In this document: piece by piece, positions 1 through 8,908 of the stretch
How positions within the stretch are numbered: position 1 is the stretch's first letter
How the letters are laid out: each line of letters starts with the position of its first letter
NCBI RefSeq assembly: GCF_018372875.1
Contig: NZ_JAHAIF010000011.1
Span: 6,797 to 70,796, forward strand
DNA length: 64,000 nt
Reading direction: 5' to 3'
DNA from: Clostridium sp.
Lineage (GTDB): Bacteria; Bacillota; Clostridia; Clostridiales; Clostridiaceae
Position numbers and translations under genes: made by a program
Notes under the pieces: model-generated
Database searches by the model: none
The model's input: the letters and a program-made list of their open reading frames with translations, nothing else
What the model was told of the DNA's origin: nothing

Positions 1-1
1 A

Positions 2-1798
2 GGGTACTTAAAGGCAGGAGATACTTTTGAGATAATAGGAGAAAAGGGAAATTGGTACAAGATTAACTTTAATGGAAAGAGTGGATATGTATCAAAGGAT
101 TACACTCATAAAGTATCTAATTCTAATAATACTACAGCCGTATCTAAGGGGAAAGCAGTAAATTTAGGGAATTCTACTTTAAGAATAAGACAATCAGCAA
201 GCACATCTTCTGCTATTTTAGGAAGTCTTAAAGAGGGGGAAACATTTGATATAATAGCTAAAAGTGGAGAATGGTATAATATTAAAACAGCAGGAATAGT
301 TGGATTTGTCCATGGAGATTATGTACAAGTTATAGAAAATAATACACCAACTACACCAACAAATCCATCACCTGGAGTAACAGTTACAAAAGGAAAAGTT
401 TATGGAGTAGAAGGAAGTAACTTAAGAGTTAGAACAGCACCAAGCCTAAGTGCATCTACTTTTGGTTATCTTCTAAATGGAGAAGAGGTTGAAATAACTG
501 GAGAAAGTGGAAATTGGTATGCTATTAAGTATAAAGGTGAAACCGGTTATTGTGCTAAGGATTATGTAAAGAAGATTGGTAATAGCACATCAGACAATAA
601 TTCAAATGGTTCTAATAGTACAACACCAAACACACAAACTACTTTTAAAGGTGAAGTGATAAATGCAGATGCTGGATTAAGAGTAAGAGCAGGAGCATCA
701 ACTAGTTCATCAATACTAGGACATATTTATACTGGTGATAAAGTGGATGTTATAGGTGAAAGTGGAAGTTGGTATAAAATAAATTATAATGGCAAAGAAG
801 CTTACGTAAGTAAGGATTACATAAAGAAGGTTACAGATAGTAATTCAAATAATAACAACAATAACAACAGTGGTTCCCAAGTTACATCTAAAAAGGGACA
901 AGTAATAAATGCAAGTGCTGGATTAAGAGTAAGATCAGAAGCAAATACTAATTCTTCAATACTTGGATACCTTTATACAGGAGATAAAGTAGATATAACA
1001 GGTGAAAGTGGAAACTGGTATAAGATAAATTACAACGGAAAGACAGCTTACGTAAGTAAGGAATATGTTAAAGAAATTAGCGAAGGCAATTCTAATTCTG
1101 GTGGAAGCGATTCAGCAGTAATCGAAAATAAAAGAGGTAAAGTTTATAATACTGGAGGGGCAGGCTTAACTGTAAGAACTGAAGCTACTTCAAGTTCTTT
1201 AGCGTTAGGATATCTACTTGAAGGTCAAGTTGTTGAGATAACTGGAACATCAGGAGATTGGTATAAAATTATCTTTAATGGTAAGCGTGGATATGTGAGC
1301 TCAAAATATATAAAGATAGTTAAAGATTTAACTGATGAAGAAAGCAATTCAATCTTTGAAAAGGCTTTTGCTGCTATGAAGGCTCAACTAGGTAGTCCAT
1401 ATGTATGGGGAGGCTCAGGGGAGTATTTAACAACAGCATCATTAAACTCTTTAAAAGCAAAATTCCCAAATGAGACTGCCAAGGGGTGGTATGTAAGAGC
1501 TGAAAGATACGTAGATAAGGGTTATAGATCATTTGACTGTTCAGGTCTTATGCAATGGGGATTTAGACAAGCTGGTGTTGTAATAGGAAGAACTACTTGG
1601 GCTCAAATAGGTGAAGGAAGAGAAGTATCTTTGAGTGAAATAAAGCCAGGAGATTTACTTTTCTATTCAGGCTTAGATCACGTTGGTATGTATATAGGAG
1701 ATGGTAAGTGGATAGAATCTCCGAACATAAATGCTGATGTAAGAATAGTTGATGTTCCATGGAGTAGAGTAACAAGAGCAAGAAGAATAATTGAATAA
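2..1798 (+). CDS. Secreted SH3-repeat NlpC/P60 cell-wall peptidase (5' end outside window)
   Basis: The reading frame is open from the first complete codon, so the true start and signal peptide lie upstream; 598 residues are visible. It contains six bacterial SH3 repeats (the first partial), at about 2-115, 140-345, 380-575, 640-835, 890-1080 and 1130-1320, joined by Asn/Ser/Thr/Pro-rich linkers. An NlpC/P60 (C40) domain follows at 1345-1795. The catalytic Cys is in FDCSGL (codon 1538-1540) and the His in DHVGMYIGDG (codon 1679-1681). This family cleaves peptidoglycan peptide bonds outside the cell, with SH3 repeats binding the wall. No LPXTG anchor is present. A GTG at 656 is internal to the repeats and is not the start. 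Confidence 0.9.
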   Translation, partial: GYLKAGDTFEIIGEKGNWYKINFNGKSGYVSKDYTHKVSNSNNTTAVSKGKAVNLGNSTLRIRQSASTSSAILGSLKEGETFDIIAKSGEWYNIKTAGIVGFVHGDYVQVIENNTPTTPTNPSPGVTVTKGKVYGVEGSNLRVRTAPSLSASTFGYLLNGEEVEITGESGNWYAIKYKGETGYCAKDYVKKIGNSTSDNNSNGSNSTTPNTQTTFKGEVINADAGLRVRAGASTSSSILGHIYTGDKVDVIGESGSWYKINYNGKEAYVSKDYIKKVTDSNSNNNNNNNSGSQVTSKKGQVINASAGLRVRSEANTNSSILGYLYTGDKVDITGESGNWYKINYNGKTAYVSKEYVKEISEGNSNSGGSDSAVIENKRGKVYNTGGAGLTVRTEATSSSLALGYLLEGQVVEITGTSGDWYKIIFNGKRGYVSSKYIKIVKDLTDEESNSIFEKAFAAMKAQLGSPYVWGGSGEYLTTASLNSLKAKFPNETAKGWYVRAERYVDKGYRSFDCSGLMQWGFRQAGVVIGRTTWAQIGEGREVSLSEIKPGDLLFYSGLDHVGMYIGDGKWIESPNINADVRIVDVPWSRVTRARRIIE

Positions 1799-1839
1799 TA
1801 AAATTTAAATAAGAATTTAAAATCTTATATAAATCAAAA

Positions 1840-1869
1840 GGAAGTTGTATTATTTACAACTTCCTTTTT
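1840..1869. terminator. Bidirectional rho-independent terminator
   Basis: A perfect 10-bp stem (GGAAGTTGTA / TACAACTTCC) with a 5-nt loop is followed by TTTTT on the plus strand and preceded by AAAA. It can therefore end both the peptidase gene and the convergent PTS operon. Confidence 0.85.
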
Positions 1870-1887
1870 AAATCTAAATTGTTTGTA

Positions 1888-2724
1888 TTAAACAGCGAAT
1901 ATTCCGAAGAATCCTCCAACGATACCAATTAAAAGTAGAAGACCTATACAAGCAACAGGGCTCCATTTTCTCTTTTTAATTAAGTAGTATAGCATTAGTG
2001 TTAATCCTAATGGAATTATTTTTGGTAATACACCATCTAATATACTTTGGATAACGATTGGTTTATCACCATTTGCTATTTCTATTGCTAATGATGTAGC
2101 ACCATAGTTAGAAGTTAAAGCACCAACTATAAATACACCTAGCATAGAAGCAGAACGAGTAAATTCTTTAGCGTTTTGAGTTAATATATCAATTGCCTTA
2201 GAACCTAAGTTGTAAGACCAATGCATTAACCAATACCTGGCTATAAATTGAACTACGTTAAATATTAATAAGAATAGTATAGGACCAGCTAAAGATCCAC
2301 CTATTGCCATATTAGCAGTAATACCAGCTGTAATTGGAACTAGTGTATACCAGAAGATAGCATCTCCAATACCACCTAAAGGTCCCATTGCAGCAACACG
2401 GACAGCACGAATAGTAGCTGTATCAGCCTTTTGTTGCTCTAATGATAATATAATACCCATAACGAAAGTAACTAAGAATGGGTGAGTATTAAAGAAATCT
2501 AAATTATGTGTCATTGACTTAGAAAGGTCATCTTTATTAGTATGGATTTTCTCTAATCCAGGTAATATACCATATAACCATCCAGCAGCTTGCATTCTTT
2601 CGTAGTTGAATGAAGCTTGCAAGAATAATGAACGCCAAACCATCTTATTAAGCGTTTTCTTATCAAGCTTTGGAGCAGGAGTCAAATCTTTATATAATGT
2701 GTTATTAGATTCCATCTTCGTCAT
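1888..2724 (-). CDS. agaE: PTS mannose/GalNAc family transporter subunit IID
   Basis: This 278-residue protein has the IID signature: an N-terminal cytoplasmic part with WRSLFLQASFNYERMQAAGW, the GPLGGIGDA motif, and hydrophobic segments at the C-terminus. IID forms the membrane sugar channel together with IIC. It overlaps the IIC gene by 20 nt, so the two are translationally coupled. A second in-frame ATG nine bases downstream (2715) is an alternative start, because AGGAGG sits very close to the first ATG. GalNAc specificity is inferred from the nearby nagA, agaS and aldolase genes. Confidence 0.88.
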   Translation of the reverse strand: MTKMESNNTLYKDLTPAPKLDKKTLNKMVWRSLFLQASFNYERMQAAGWLYGILPGLEKIHTNKDDLSKSMTHNLDFFNTHPFLVTFVMGIILSLEQQKADTATIRAVRVAAMGPLGGIGDAIFWYTLVPITAGITANMAIGGSLAGPILFLLIFNVVQFIARYWLMHWSYNLGSKAIDILTQNAKEFTRSASMLGVFIVGALTSNYGATSLAIEIANGDKPIVIQSILDGVLPKIIPLGLTLMLYYLIKKRKWSPVACIGLLLLIGIVGGFFGIFAV

Positions 2725-3520
2725 CGCCTCCTCTTACAGATATTTCACCAGCAATAGATTTAATTTTTACATTAGTTTGGAAGTCATAAACAGCTACAGC
2801 TATACCAATAAATGCGATTAGTAATAATGCTGAACCAGATAATGATTCTATGCTACCTATGATAGTTGCAAGTGCAAATCCACCAAAGTAAATTCCCCAT
2901 AGGTCTTTAGATAACATGATACGTAAAAGAATAGCAAATCCAACGTAACGCATCATTCCACCAGCAGCACTAAGTCCATCCATGAACCAAGAGTATTTAT
3001 CTGATAAGTTTGATAATGTAGTACCTAATGCACTACCGCCTAATAAACCAGCTACAACTACAACTGCAAAGAATAATCCTAATGCAGCCATTGCAAGGTA
3101 GTTTAATCTTTCAAGACCCTTTGTATCAGCGTTTTCAGCATATTTATCTGCTTTTGACATTAATGGTGACATTAATGTGAATACGAAAGTAACACAATAT
3201 TGTCCTATTAAAGAGAATGGAACAGCTAGTCCAACAGCGGCAGCTGGTTCTAACCTAGATGAAATGGCAAATATAACAGCCATTATTCCTCCGATAACTG
3301 CATTTGGTGGTTGAGCACCTCCAACTGGCATGTTACCTATTGTCATTAATTGATAAGTACCACCTACAATAAGTCCTGTTTGTAAATCTCCAAGTATTGC
3401 ACCGATAACAGCACCAGATACAATTGGTTGATATAATGATTCCAAGAAGTTGAATTGGTCAATACCTGCTATAAAAGCAAATACTGCAACCAGAAGAATT
3501 TGTACAACATTAAAATCCAT
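2705..3520 (-). CDS. agaW: PTS mannose/GalNAc family transporter subunit IIC
   Basis: A 271-residue polytopic membrane protein typical of mannose-family IIC. It has the IGAILGDLQTGLIVGGTYQL and GGAQPPNAVIGG motifs and several hydrophobic segments. With IID it forms the permease that delivers sugar for phosphorylation by IIB. The start has a good AAAGGAG site 8 nt upstream. It is the second gene of the IIB-IIC-IID transcript, 22 nt after IIB. Confidence 0.88.
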   Translation of the reverse strand: MDFNVVQILLVAVFAFIAGIDQFNFLESLYQPIVSGAVIGAILGDLQTGLIVGGTYQLMTIGNMPVGGAQPPNAVIGGIMAVIFAISSRLEPAAAVGLAVPFSLIGQYCVTFVFTLMSPLMSKADKYAENADTKGLERLNYLAMAALGLFFAVVVVAGLLGGSALGTTLSNLSDKYSWFMDGLSAAGGMMRYVGFAILLRIMLSKDLWGIYFGGFALATIIGSIESLSGSALLLIAFIGIAVAVYDFQTNVKIKSIAGEISVRGGDDEDGI

Positions 3521-3542
3521 ATGACATTCTCCTTTCTAAAAT

Positions 3543-4019
3543 TTATTTAAATATCTTTTCGATATTTTCTGAGTTTTCAGTAGGAACTCTTCTAATTTCA
3601 AGCTCTACTCCTAATTCTTTTAATTTTCTAAACGCTTCTACGTCTTTGTCATCTACAGCAACAGATCCTGCAACTTGTCTCTTTCCTTGAGCCATATGCA
3701 TATTACCAATGTTAACTTTTTTTATTGGAACTCCACCTTCAACTAAAGTTAAAACATCAGAAGGAGTTTCGCATACAATAAAAATAAGTTGTTTAGCACT
3801 AGCTTTATGGATTGTGCTTATTGTTTTTTCTAGTGTCCAGTAACGAGTTGCAGCATAGGCTGGAGCAGCCATATCCATTAACCCTTGTCTAAGCTTGTCC
3901 CCAGCTACAACATCATTGGCTACTAAAATTAAATTTGCTCCAATAGAACTACACCATTGTGTTGCAACTTGTCCGTGAATTAATCTGTTATCGATTCTTG
4001 TTAAAATAATATTTGGCAT
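3543..4019 (-). CDS. agaV: PTS mannose/GalNAc family phosphocarrier IIB
   Basis: A 158-residue soluble IIB protein. The phosphorylated residue is His15 in RIDNRLIHGQVA, a motif typical of this family. It receives phosphate from IIA and passes it to the incoming sugar. It is the first gene of the minus-strand transporter transcript, with a GGGAGGTG ribosome site. Unusually, the IIA gene is not in this transcript but lies beyond the AraC gene at 5941-6372. Confidence 0.9.
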   Translation of the reverse strand: MPNIILTRIDNRLIHGQVATQWCSSIGANLILVANDVVAGDKLRQGLMDMAAPAYAATRYWTLEKTISTIHKASAKQLIFIVCETPSDVLTLVEGGVPIKKVNIGNMHMAQGKRQVAGSVAVDDKDVEAFRKLKELGVELEIRRVPTENSENIEKIFK

Positions 4020-4368
4020 CCTTTCACCTCCCTTGAGTAGTTTGTAAAAAGTTATCTACTCTTTGATAATAATTATAGGAGAAAGATTAAAAGGAATCTT
4101 TACACTTTTTGGTATATATTTTATTTTTTTTAGTAACGTTTACAAATGTGGTGTTTGGAAGTGTAATATTATAAAAGTGTATGAAAATTTGAAAAAATTA
4201 TATTTTGTAATAAAATGGAGTGTGTTAACATAAGAATGAATAGTTAAAAATATTAAGTTTGTAGTTTTTAGGAATACGCTGGTAAGAAAAATTTAAAACT
4301 TATGTTGGGGAAGTATGGGAATTTATTAAAGGATATTGTAGATATATTTAATAGAGAGGTGATTTATT
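4020..4368. promoter_or_regulatory. Divergent control region between PTS IIB and AraC-type regulator
   Basis: On the minus strand a TATAAT -10 (4072-4077) lacks a good -35, as expected for an activator-dependent promoter. On the plus strand TTGAAA (4189-4194) and TAAAAT (4211-4216), 16 nt apart, form a promoter for the regulator. Three AAGTGTA copies lie here (minus 4101-4107; plus 4159-4165 and 4175-4181). A cre-like site, TGTAAACGTTACTA (4131-4144, minus), has two mismatches to the CcpA consensus. Confidence 0.5.
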
Positions 4369-5535
4369 ATGTATAATAAAACATCAAGTCCTCAATTTAG
4401 AAAGTACGGTTCTATTTATGATGAGACTAAAAACTTACAAAGTGATGATTTAATACGAAAAAAGATTGTGACAAGTGATAGGGTAATTTCTAGCTTATAT
4501 AATTTTTCTGAACCAGTATATATTGAAGTAATAGAGGGAATAGCATCAATATTAATAAGTGATTCAAGTAATGGGGAATTTAAGCTTTTTGCAATTCATA
4601 GAAATTTGGAAATAAAAGCGAATATGTTTTTTAACATAATTCCTTTAACAGAACAAACTACATTTAACTTGGTAATACATTCTAACTACAATCTTAATAT
4701 TGAGTTTTTAAATCCACCATATGTTTATAATAGGATTTTATCAACAATAAATATTCCTGAAATTATAGCTTATTATTATACTATTAAGAGTCCAAATTAT
4801 AAGTTTAAGGGGGAGAGTCATAATGTATATGAGCTTACATTTGTTGATAATGGTATATTAGATACATCAATTGATAATGTGGATTATACTTTGAATCCCT
4901 ATGATTTAATAATTTATGGTAAGAACCAATTTCATACACAAACAGTAAATAAGGATTCATCATGTTCTTATTTAACTGTTATGTTTAATATGGAATGTGA
5001 AGATGATAGTTTAATTTGCAATAAAGTTTTTCATTGTAGAAAGGAGCTTTACAAAGCTATAAGAGTTTTTTCAAAAAATATATCATCTACCATACCATAT
5101 TCAGAAAATTTAATTTTAAGTAATTTTCATGAGATAATTATTAGGTTATTCCAATATGATTATTTAGGAGAAGAACAGTCCAAGCTACCTACAGAGGTAC
5201 AACAGCATTTTCAAGATGAATTATTAGAAGGAATAGTAGATTATATTAACAAGATGGTTTGTGAGCCAATCACAGTAGAGGAACTTTGTAGCAAGTTTTC
5301 AGTATCAAGATCGTCCTTGCAAACCTTGTTTAAAAATAATTTAGATACATCTCCTAAAAAATATATTAATGATTTAAAATTATCAAAGAGTAAACAATTA
5401 ATAAAAGAAAATAAATATACTATTAGTGAAATAGCATTTATGCTGGGGTTTAATTCAATACATTATTTTTCTAGAGCTTTTACACAACATTATGAAATGA
5501 GTCCTAGTGAATATGCACAAAAAGTGTTTAAATAG
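4369..5535 (+). CDS. AraC-family transcriptional regulator of the GalNAc locus
   Basis: A 388-residue protein. The C-terminal ~100 residues form the double helix-turn-helix of the AraC/XylS family: VEELCSKFSVSRSSLQTLFK, then the signature around ISEIAFMLGFNSIHYFSRAF. The N-terminal ~280 residues probably include a cupin-like ligand-binding region, but I see no diagnostic motif. It lies between two blocks of GalNAc catabolic genes, so it is the likely pathway-specific activator; the ligand may be GalNAc or a phosphorylated derivative. Start ATG follows GAGAGGTG. Confidence 0.87.
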   Translation: MYNKTSSPQFRKYGSIYDETKNLQSDDLIRKKIVTSDRVISSLYNFSEPVYIEVIEGIASILISDSSNGEFKLFAIHRNLEIKANMFFNIIPLTEQTTFNLVIHSNYNLNIEFLNPPYVYNRILSTINIPEIIAYYYTIKSPNYKFKGESHNVYELTFVDNGILDTSIDNVDYTLNPYDLIIYGKNQFHTQTVNKDSSCSYLTVMFNMECEDDSLICNKVFHCRKELYKAIRVFSKNISSTIPYSENLILSNFHEIIIRLFQYDYLGEEQSKLPTEVQQHFQDELLEGIVDYINKMVCEPITVEELCSKFSVSRSSLQTLFKNNLDTSPKKYINDLKLSKSKQLIKENKYTISEIAFMLGFNSIHYFSRAFTQHYEMSPSEYAQKVFK

Positions 5536-5627
5536 TATGTAAAGTTACTTATACCTCAATAATAAAAAATAAAATTACATGTGTTTGTTTTTTTGCTTAC
5601 ATGATTTGCAAAAGCTAGAAGACGTTA

Positions 5628-5661
5628 AAAAAATCGACGACTTTACAGTCGTCGATTTTTT
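5628..5661. terminator. Bidirectional terminator between AraC gene and yajC-like gene
   Basis: A perfect 14-bp inverted repeat, AAAAAATCGACGAC / GTCGTCGATTTTTT, with loop TTTACA. The T- and A-runs are built into the arms, so it ends convergent transcripts on both strands. The yajC-like stop codon overlaps the edge. Confidence 0.88.
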
Positions 5662-5938
5662 ATACAGTACCTTGAATTGCATATCTAGATACTGTTATTA
5701 TTACATTTTTAGCAACTTCAACTTCAACAGTTTCTTTTCCTACTCTAACTAATTTTCCGTAAACCCCACCACAGAACATTACCTTCATTCCAGGCTTTAA
5801 ATCTACATGAAGATCATTAAGTTCTGAACGTCTTTTCTTTACATTTTTTGCTGATATAAAGAATAGTATTAGGGCAGCAATACCAGCTAATACAGCAATA
5901 GTTATACAGGTCCAAGCAACAACTTCCCAGTTTATCAT
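5660..5938 (-). CDS. yajC: YajC-like single-span membrane protein of the PTS operon
   Basis: A 92-residue protein with one N-terminal membrane helix (about residues 6-28) and a small basic/beta domain containing PGMKVMFCGGVYGKLVRV, the YajC signature. YajC normally accompanies SecDF in protein export. Copies beside mannose-family PTS genes are common in Firmicutes, and their role there is unclear. ATG at 5938 is chosen because AAGGTGG is 9 nt upstream; upstream in-frame codons lie inside the IIA gene. It is the last gene of the agaS-IIA-yajC unit. Confidence 0.75.
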   Translation of the reverse strand: MINWEVVAWTCITIAVLAGIAALILFFISAKNVKKRRSELNDLHVDLKPGMKVMFCGGVYGKLVRVGKETVEVEVAKNVIITVSRYAIQGTV

Positions 5939-5940
5939 TA

Positions 5941-6372
5941 CTAAATCCCACCTTCGCAATCAATATCTTCATGAACTATAAACTCAAATTTTACAACCCC
6001 AGATTTACCAACTTCTAGAGCTGTTTCGGATAAAGAAGATAAGTCATCTATAATATCTTTTGTCATAGAAATTTCAAGAGCCATAGGTAGGTTTGTCCCA
6101 CCTACTACTTCCATTGGCTTTTCTATTTTTGTTTTTAGTTCAACTAAAGTTTTAAATGGTGAACCTCCAGCCAAATCACTAAGAGCTAGAATGCTATCAC
6201 AGTTATCTAAATTTTTTAAAGCGTTACAGTACTTTTCCATTAAACTTTCAGTTGAATCTGTTTCTATAAAATCAACATATTCCGTGTTTGAAGTCTCGCC
6301 AGCTATTAATTTTAATGATGTACGAAGGCCAGATGCAAAATTTCCATGACCACTAATTATTAATCCTACCAT
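5941..6372 (-). CDS. agaF: PTS mannose/GalNAc family phosphocarrier IIA
   Basis: A 143-residue IIA protein of the mannose superfamily. The active His9 lies in LIISGHGNFASGL, and the GGSPF motif follows at mid-protein. It takes phosphate from HPr and hands it to IIB. It lies downstream of agaS and just ahead of the yajC-like gene, and complements the IIB/IIC/IID genes across the AraC gene. The ribosome site AGGAGAGG is 4-6 nt from the ATG. Confidence 0.9.
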   Translation of the reverse strand: MVGLIISGHGNFASGLRTSLKLIAGETSNTEYVDFIETDSTESLMEKYCNALKNLDNCDSILALSDLAGGSPFKTLVELKTKIEKPMEVVGGTNLPMALEISMTKDIIDDLSSLSETALEVGKSGVVKFEFIVHEDIDCEGGI

Positions 6373-6418
6373 AAAATCCTCTCCTATACTAAATTATACT
6401 TTAGTTTATATCCATATA

Positions 6419-7597
6419 CTAAATGCAAGTATATGGATATAAAGTAACACCTTTAACTACACGATTTACTTCTCCTGATGGACAAGGGTTGTCTGGAGTT
6501 AATCCAATAGATAAAGATTTTAATACTGCTAATGTTTGAGCAAATGTAATATAAGCTAATCCTAGTTCAGCATTATTTATATTGGATTTAATATTGTAAG
6601 GAATTATGTAATCAGCTAAGAAAGCTAATTCATCAGAAGGTTTGTTAGATACTATAACTAGCTCATTATTCTTTCTTTGATTACTTATTTCTTTTATTAA
6701 ATCTAATTCATATTTATAAGTATGTTTATCATCACTTACATATACAACTGTTAATGTAGAATCATTGATTATTGATTTTGGTCCATGTCTAAAACCCAAT
6801 GGAGTATCGAATACTGCAACTGTTTTTCCAGCAGTTAATTCAAGCATCTTTAATGATGATTCTTGAGATATACCTTTTAAGGTATTGCTTCCTAAGTAAA
6901 CTATCCTTTCAAAGTTGTATTCATCTACTATTTTTTTAGCTACGTCATATCCACTATTTAAGAAATTTTCAACAGATGAACAGATATCATTGATTACTGT
7001 TGTTTTTTCGCTTAACTTATCAATATTAAAACAAAGATATGCAGCCAAATACATATTTGAAAAACTTGATGTCATAGCAAAGGATTGATCATGTGTTTCA
7101 TCAGTAAGATTTATTGCATAGCAATTATCTAGTTCTTTTGCCATTTTTGATAGGGCACCATTTTTATTACAAGTAATAAATAAGTTATAAAGGTTTTTAC
7201 AAACAGCACTAGCAGCTTGTACTGCACCTATAGACTCTGGTGAATTACCTGAACGCCCAAAGCTTATTAATAAAGTTGGTTTATCTTTTGATAAATAATT
7301 TTCTGGTGATGCAACTATGTCAGTTGTTCCATAAGATTTTACTTTATAATTTAGTTCCTTATTTAAATAAGGATACAATGAATTTCCAATAAATTCGCTG
7401 GTACCTGCACCAGTTAATATAACATCGAAGTCATCACATTTTATAACTTGATCTATAAAAGCTTTTATTGAGTCTTTACTTTCTGTAATTTGAGATAATG
7501 TTTTTTTCCATGTCGTAGGTTGTTGATAAATTTCTTTTAATGTATTAGTTGAAGAAGTTTGGTTCATTTCTTCTTCTGTGATATTGAAAATGTTCAT
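6419..7597 (-). CDS. agaS: AgaS-type SIS-domain sugar isomerase/deaminase
   Basis: About 392 residues with two SIS domains. The phosphosugar-binding motifs VILTGAGTSEFIGNSL and LLISFGRSGNSPESIGA are visible, as is GFRHGPKSII near the active site. In known GalNAc pathways AgaS converts galactosamine-6-phosphate to tagatose-6-phosphate plus ammonia. The second of two close ATGs (7597) is chosen because AAGGGGG abuts the first and is 6 nt from the second. First gene of a minus-strand unit with IIA and yajC, divergent from nagA. Confidence 0.88.
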   Translation of the reverse strand: MNIFNITEEEMNQTSSTNTLKEIYQQPTTWKKTLSQITESKDSIKAFIDQVIKCDDFDVILTGAGTSEFIGNSLYPYLNKELNYKVKSYGTTDIVASPENYLSKDKPTLLISFGRSGNSPESIGAVQAASAVCKNLYNLFITCNKNGALSKMAKELDNCYAINLTDETHDQSFAMTSSFSNMYLAAYLCFNIDKLSEKTTVINDICSSVENFLNSGYDVAKKIVDEYNFERIVYLGSNTLKGISQESSLKMLELTAGKTVAVFDTPLGFRHGPKSIINDSTLTVVYVSDDKHTYKYELDLIKEISNQRKNNELVIVSNKPSDELAFLADYIIPYNIKSNINNAELGLAYITFAQTLAVLKSLSIGLTPDNPCPSGEVNRVVKGVTLYPYTCI

Positions 7598-7768
7598 ATA
7601 CATCCCCCTTTTTATTTTGAATATAGAGTTATTAATTTTAATTATAGTTGAGAGTTTTTTTTATACAATGCAAGTGCTGAAAGATATAATATGTATGCTA
7701 AAAAGTGCAAATATTCAAGGAATAAACCTAGGTATAATAAAGATAAAGTGGGATAAGGAGGGAATAGG
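7598..7768. promoter_or_regulatory. Divergent promoter region agaS / nagA
   Basis: On the minus strand, TTGTAT (7663-7668) and TATAAT (7641-7646) are separated by 16 nt and would drive agaS-IIA-yajC. On the plus strand a TATAAT at 7733-7738 is a candidate -10 for nagA without a clear -35. AAGTGC repeats at 7672-7677 and 7703-7708 resemble the AAGTGTA copies upstream of PTS IIB, so they may be sites for the same AraC-type activator. Confidence 0.45.
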
Positions 7769-8908
7769 ATGTTAATACAAAGTAAAAGGGTTTGGATAGC
7801 AGATCAATTTATTCCAGCCCAAATTGAAATTGATGATAATAAAATAACGGATATTTATAAGTACAATGAAAAAACTGGAGCTCTTGATTATGGAAATAAA
7901 AGAATTCTTCCTGGGTTTATAGATATCCATTGTCATGGGGCATATGGATTTGATACTAATGATGCTAATGCTCAAGGACTTAGAAAGTGGACAAAAGGAA
8001 TAGTAAATGAAGGGGTAACTTCCATACTACCTACAACAATAACCCAAAGTAAAGAGGTTCTTACTAATGCTTTAGCTAATGTGGCAAAAGTTGTAGAAGA
8101 GGGGTATGAAGGTGCAGAAATATTAGGAATACATTTTGAGGGACCATACCTTGATATGGAATATAAGGGGGCTCAACCCAAGGAGTATATTACTAAGCCT
8201 ACAATTAAGGAGTTTCAATATTATCAAAAGGTAGCAAAAGGATTAATAAAATATGTAACTTTAGCTCCAGAAGTAGATGATGAACATGAATTAACAGAGT
8301 ACTTATTTAAAAATGGAGTTGTAGTTAGTATGGGGCATTCAGCAGCTACATATGAAGATGCAATAATGGGATTTGCACATGGTGTAAGATCTCAAACACA
8401 TGTATATAACGGAATGACTCCATTTAATCATAGAAAAAATGGACTGGTTGGAGCAGCCTATAGAGTTAAGGGAATGTATGGAGAAGTAATTTGTGATGGA
8501 AACCATTCAACTGTAGCAGCATTATATAATTTCTTTAATGCTAAGGGGCCAGATTACGGAATTATGATTACTGATGCTTTAATGGCAAAAGGGTTTGAGC
8601 CAGGTACTAAGTTTATATTTGGTGGAAATGAAATTGAAATATATGAGGATGGTAGTGCTCATTTGGTTGAAACAAAGGGGCTAGCTGGCTCAACATTAAG
8701 AATGAATGAAGGTCTTAGAATATTAGTTGAAGAGGCTATGGTTCCTTTTAATTATGCTATTAATGCATGCACAATTAATCCTGCAAAATGTTTAAAGATA
8801 GATATGCATAAGGGAAGAATTGGTGTTGGGTATGATAGTGATCTAGTGGTACTTAATGATGATTACTCAGTACATCAAACATATTGTCTTGGAAAGGTGA
8901 TGTTGTAA
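7769..8908 (+). CDS. nagA: N-acetylhexosamine-6-phosphate deacetylase
   Basis: A 379-residue amidohydrolase. The metal-binding HxH is His54/His56 in DIHCHGAYG. The family motifs HFEGPYLD, MGHSAATYEDA, QTHVYNGM and CDGNHST follow. It removes acetate from GlcNAc-6-P or GalNAc-6-P in the cytoplasm. The position beside agaS and a tagatose-type aldolase suggests GalNAc-6-phosphate is the main substrate (an AgaA role). Start ATG has AAGGAGGG upstream. First gene of a three-gene plus-strand operon. Confidence 0.93.
   Translation: MLIQSKRVWIADQFIPAQIEIDDNKITDIYKYNEKTGALDYGNKRILPGFIDIHCHGAYGFDTNDANAQGLRKWTKGIVNEGVTSILPTTITQSKEVLTNALANVAKVVEEGYEGAEILGIHFEGPYLDMEYKGAQPKEYITKPTIKEFQYYQKVAKGLIKYVTLAPEVDDEHELTEYLFKNGVVVSMGHSAATYEDAIMGFAHGVRSQTHVYNGMTPFNHRKNGLVGAAYRVKGMYGEVICDGNHSTVAALYNFFNAKGPDYGIMITDALMAKGFEPGTKFIFGGNEIEIYEDGSAHLVETKGLAGSTLRMNEGLRILVEEAMVPFNYAINACTINPAKCLKIDMHKGRIGVGYDSDLVVLNDDYSVHQTYCLGKVML

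Noticed and set aside
7578..7775. Plus-strand frame between agaS and nagA
   Set aside because: It covers the divergent promoter region, starts inside agaS antisense and lacks a family match.
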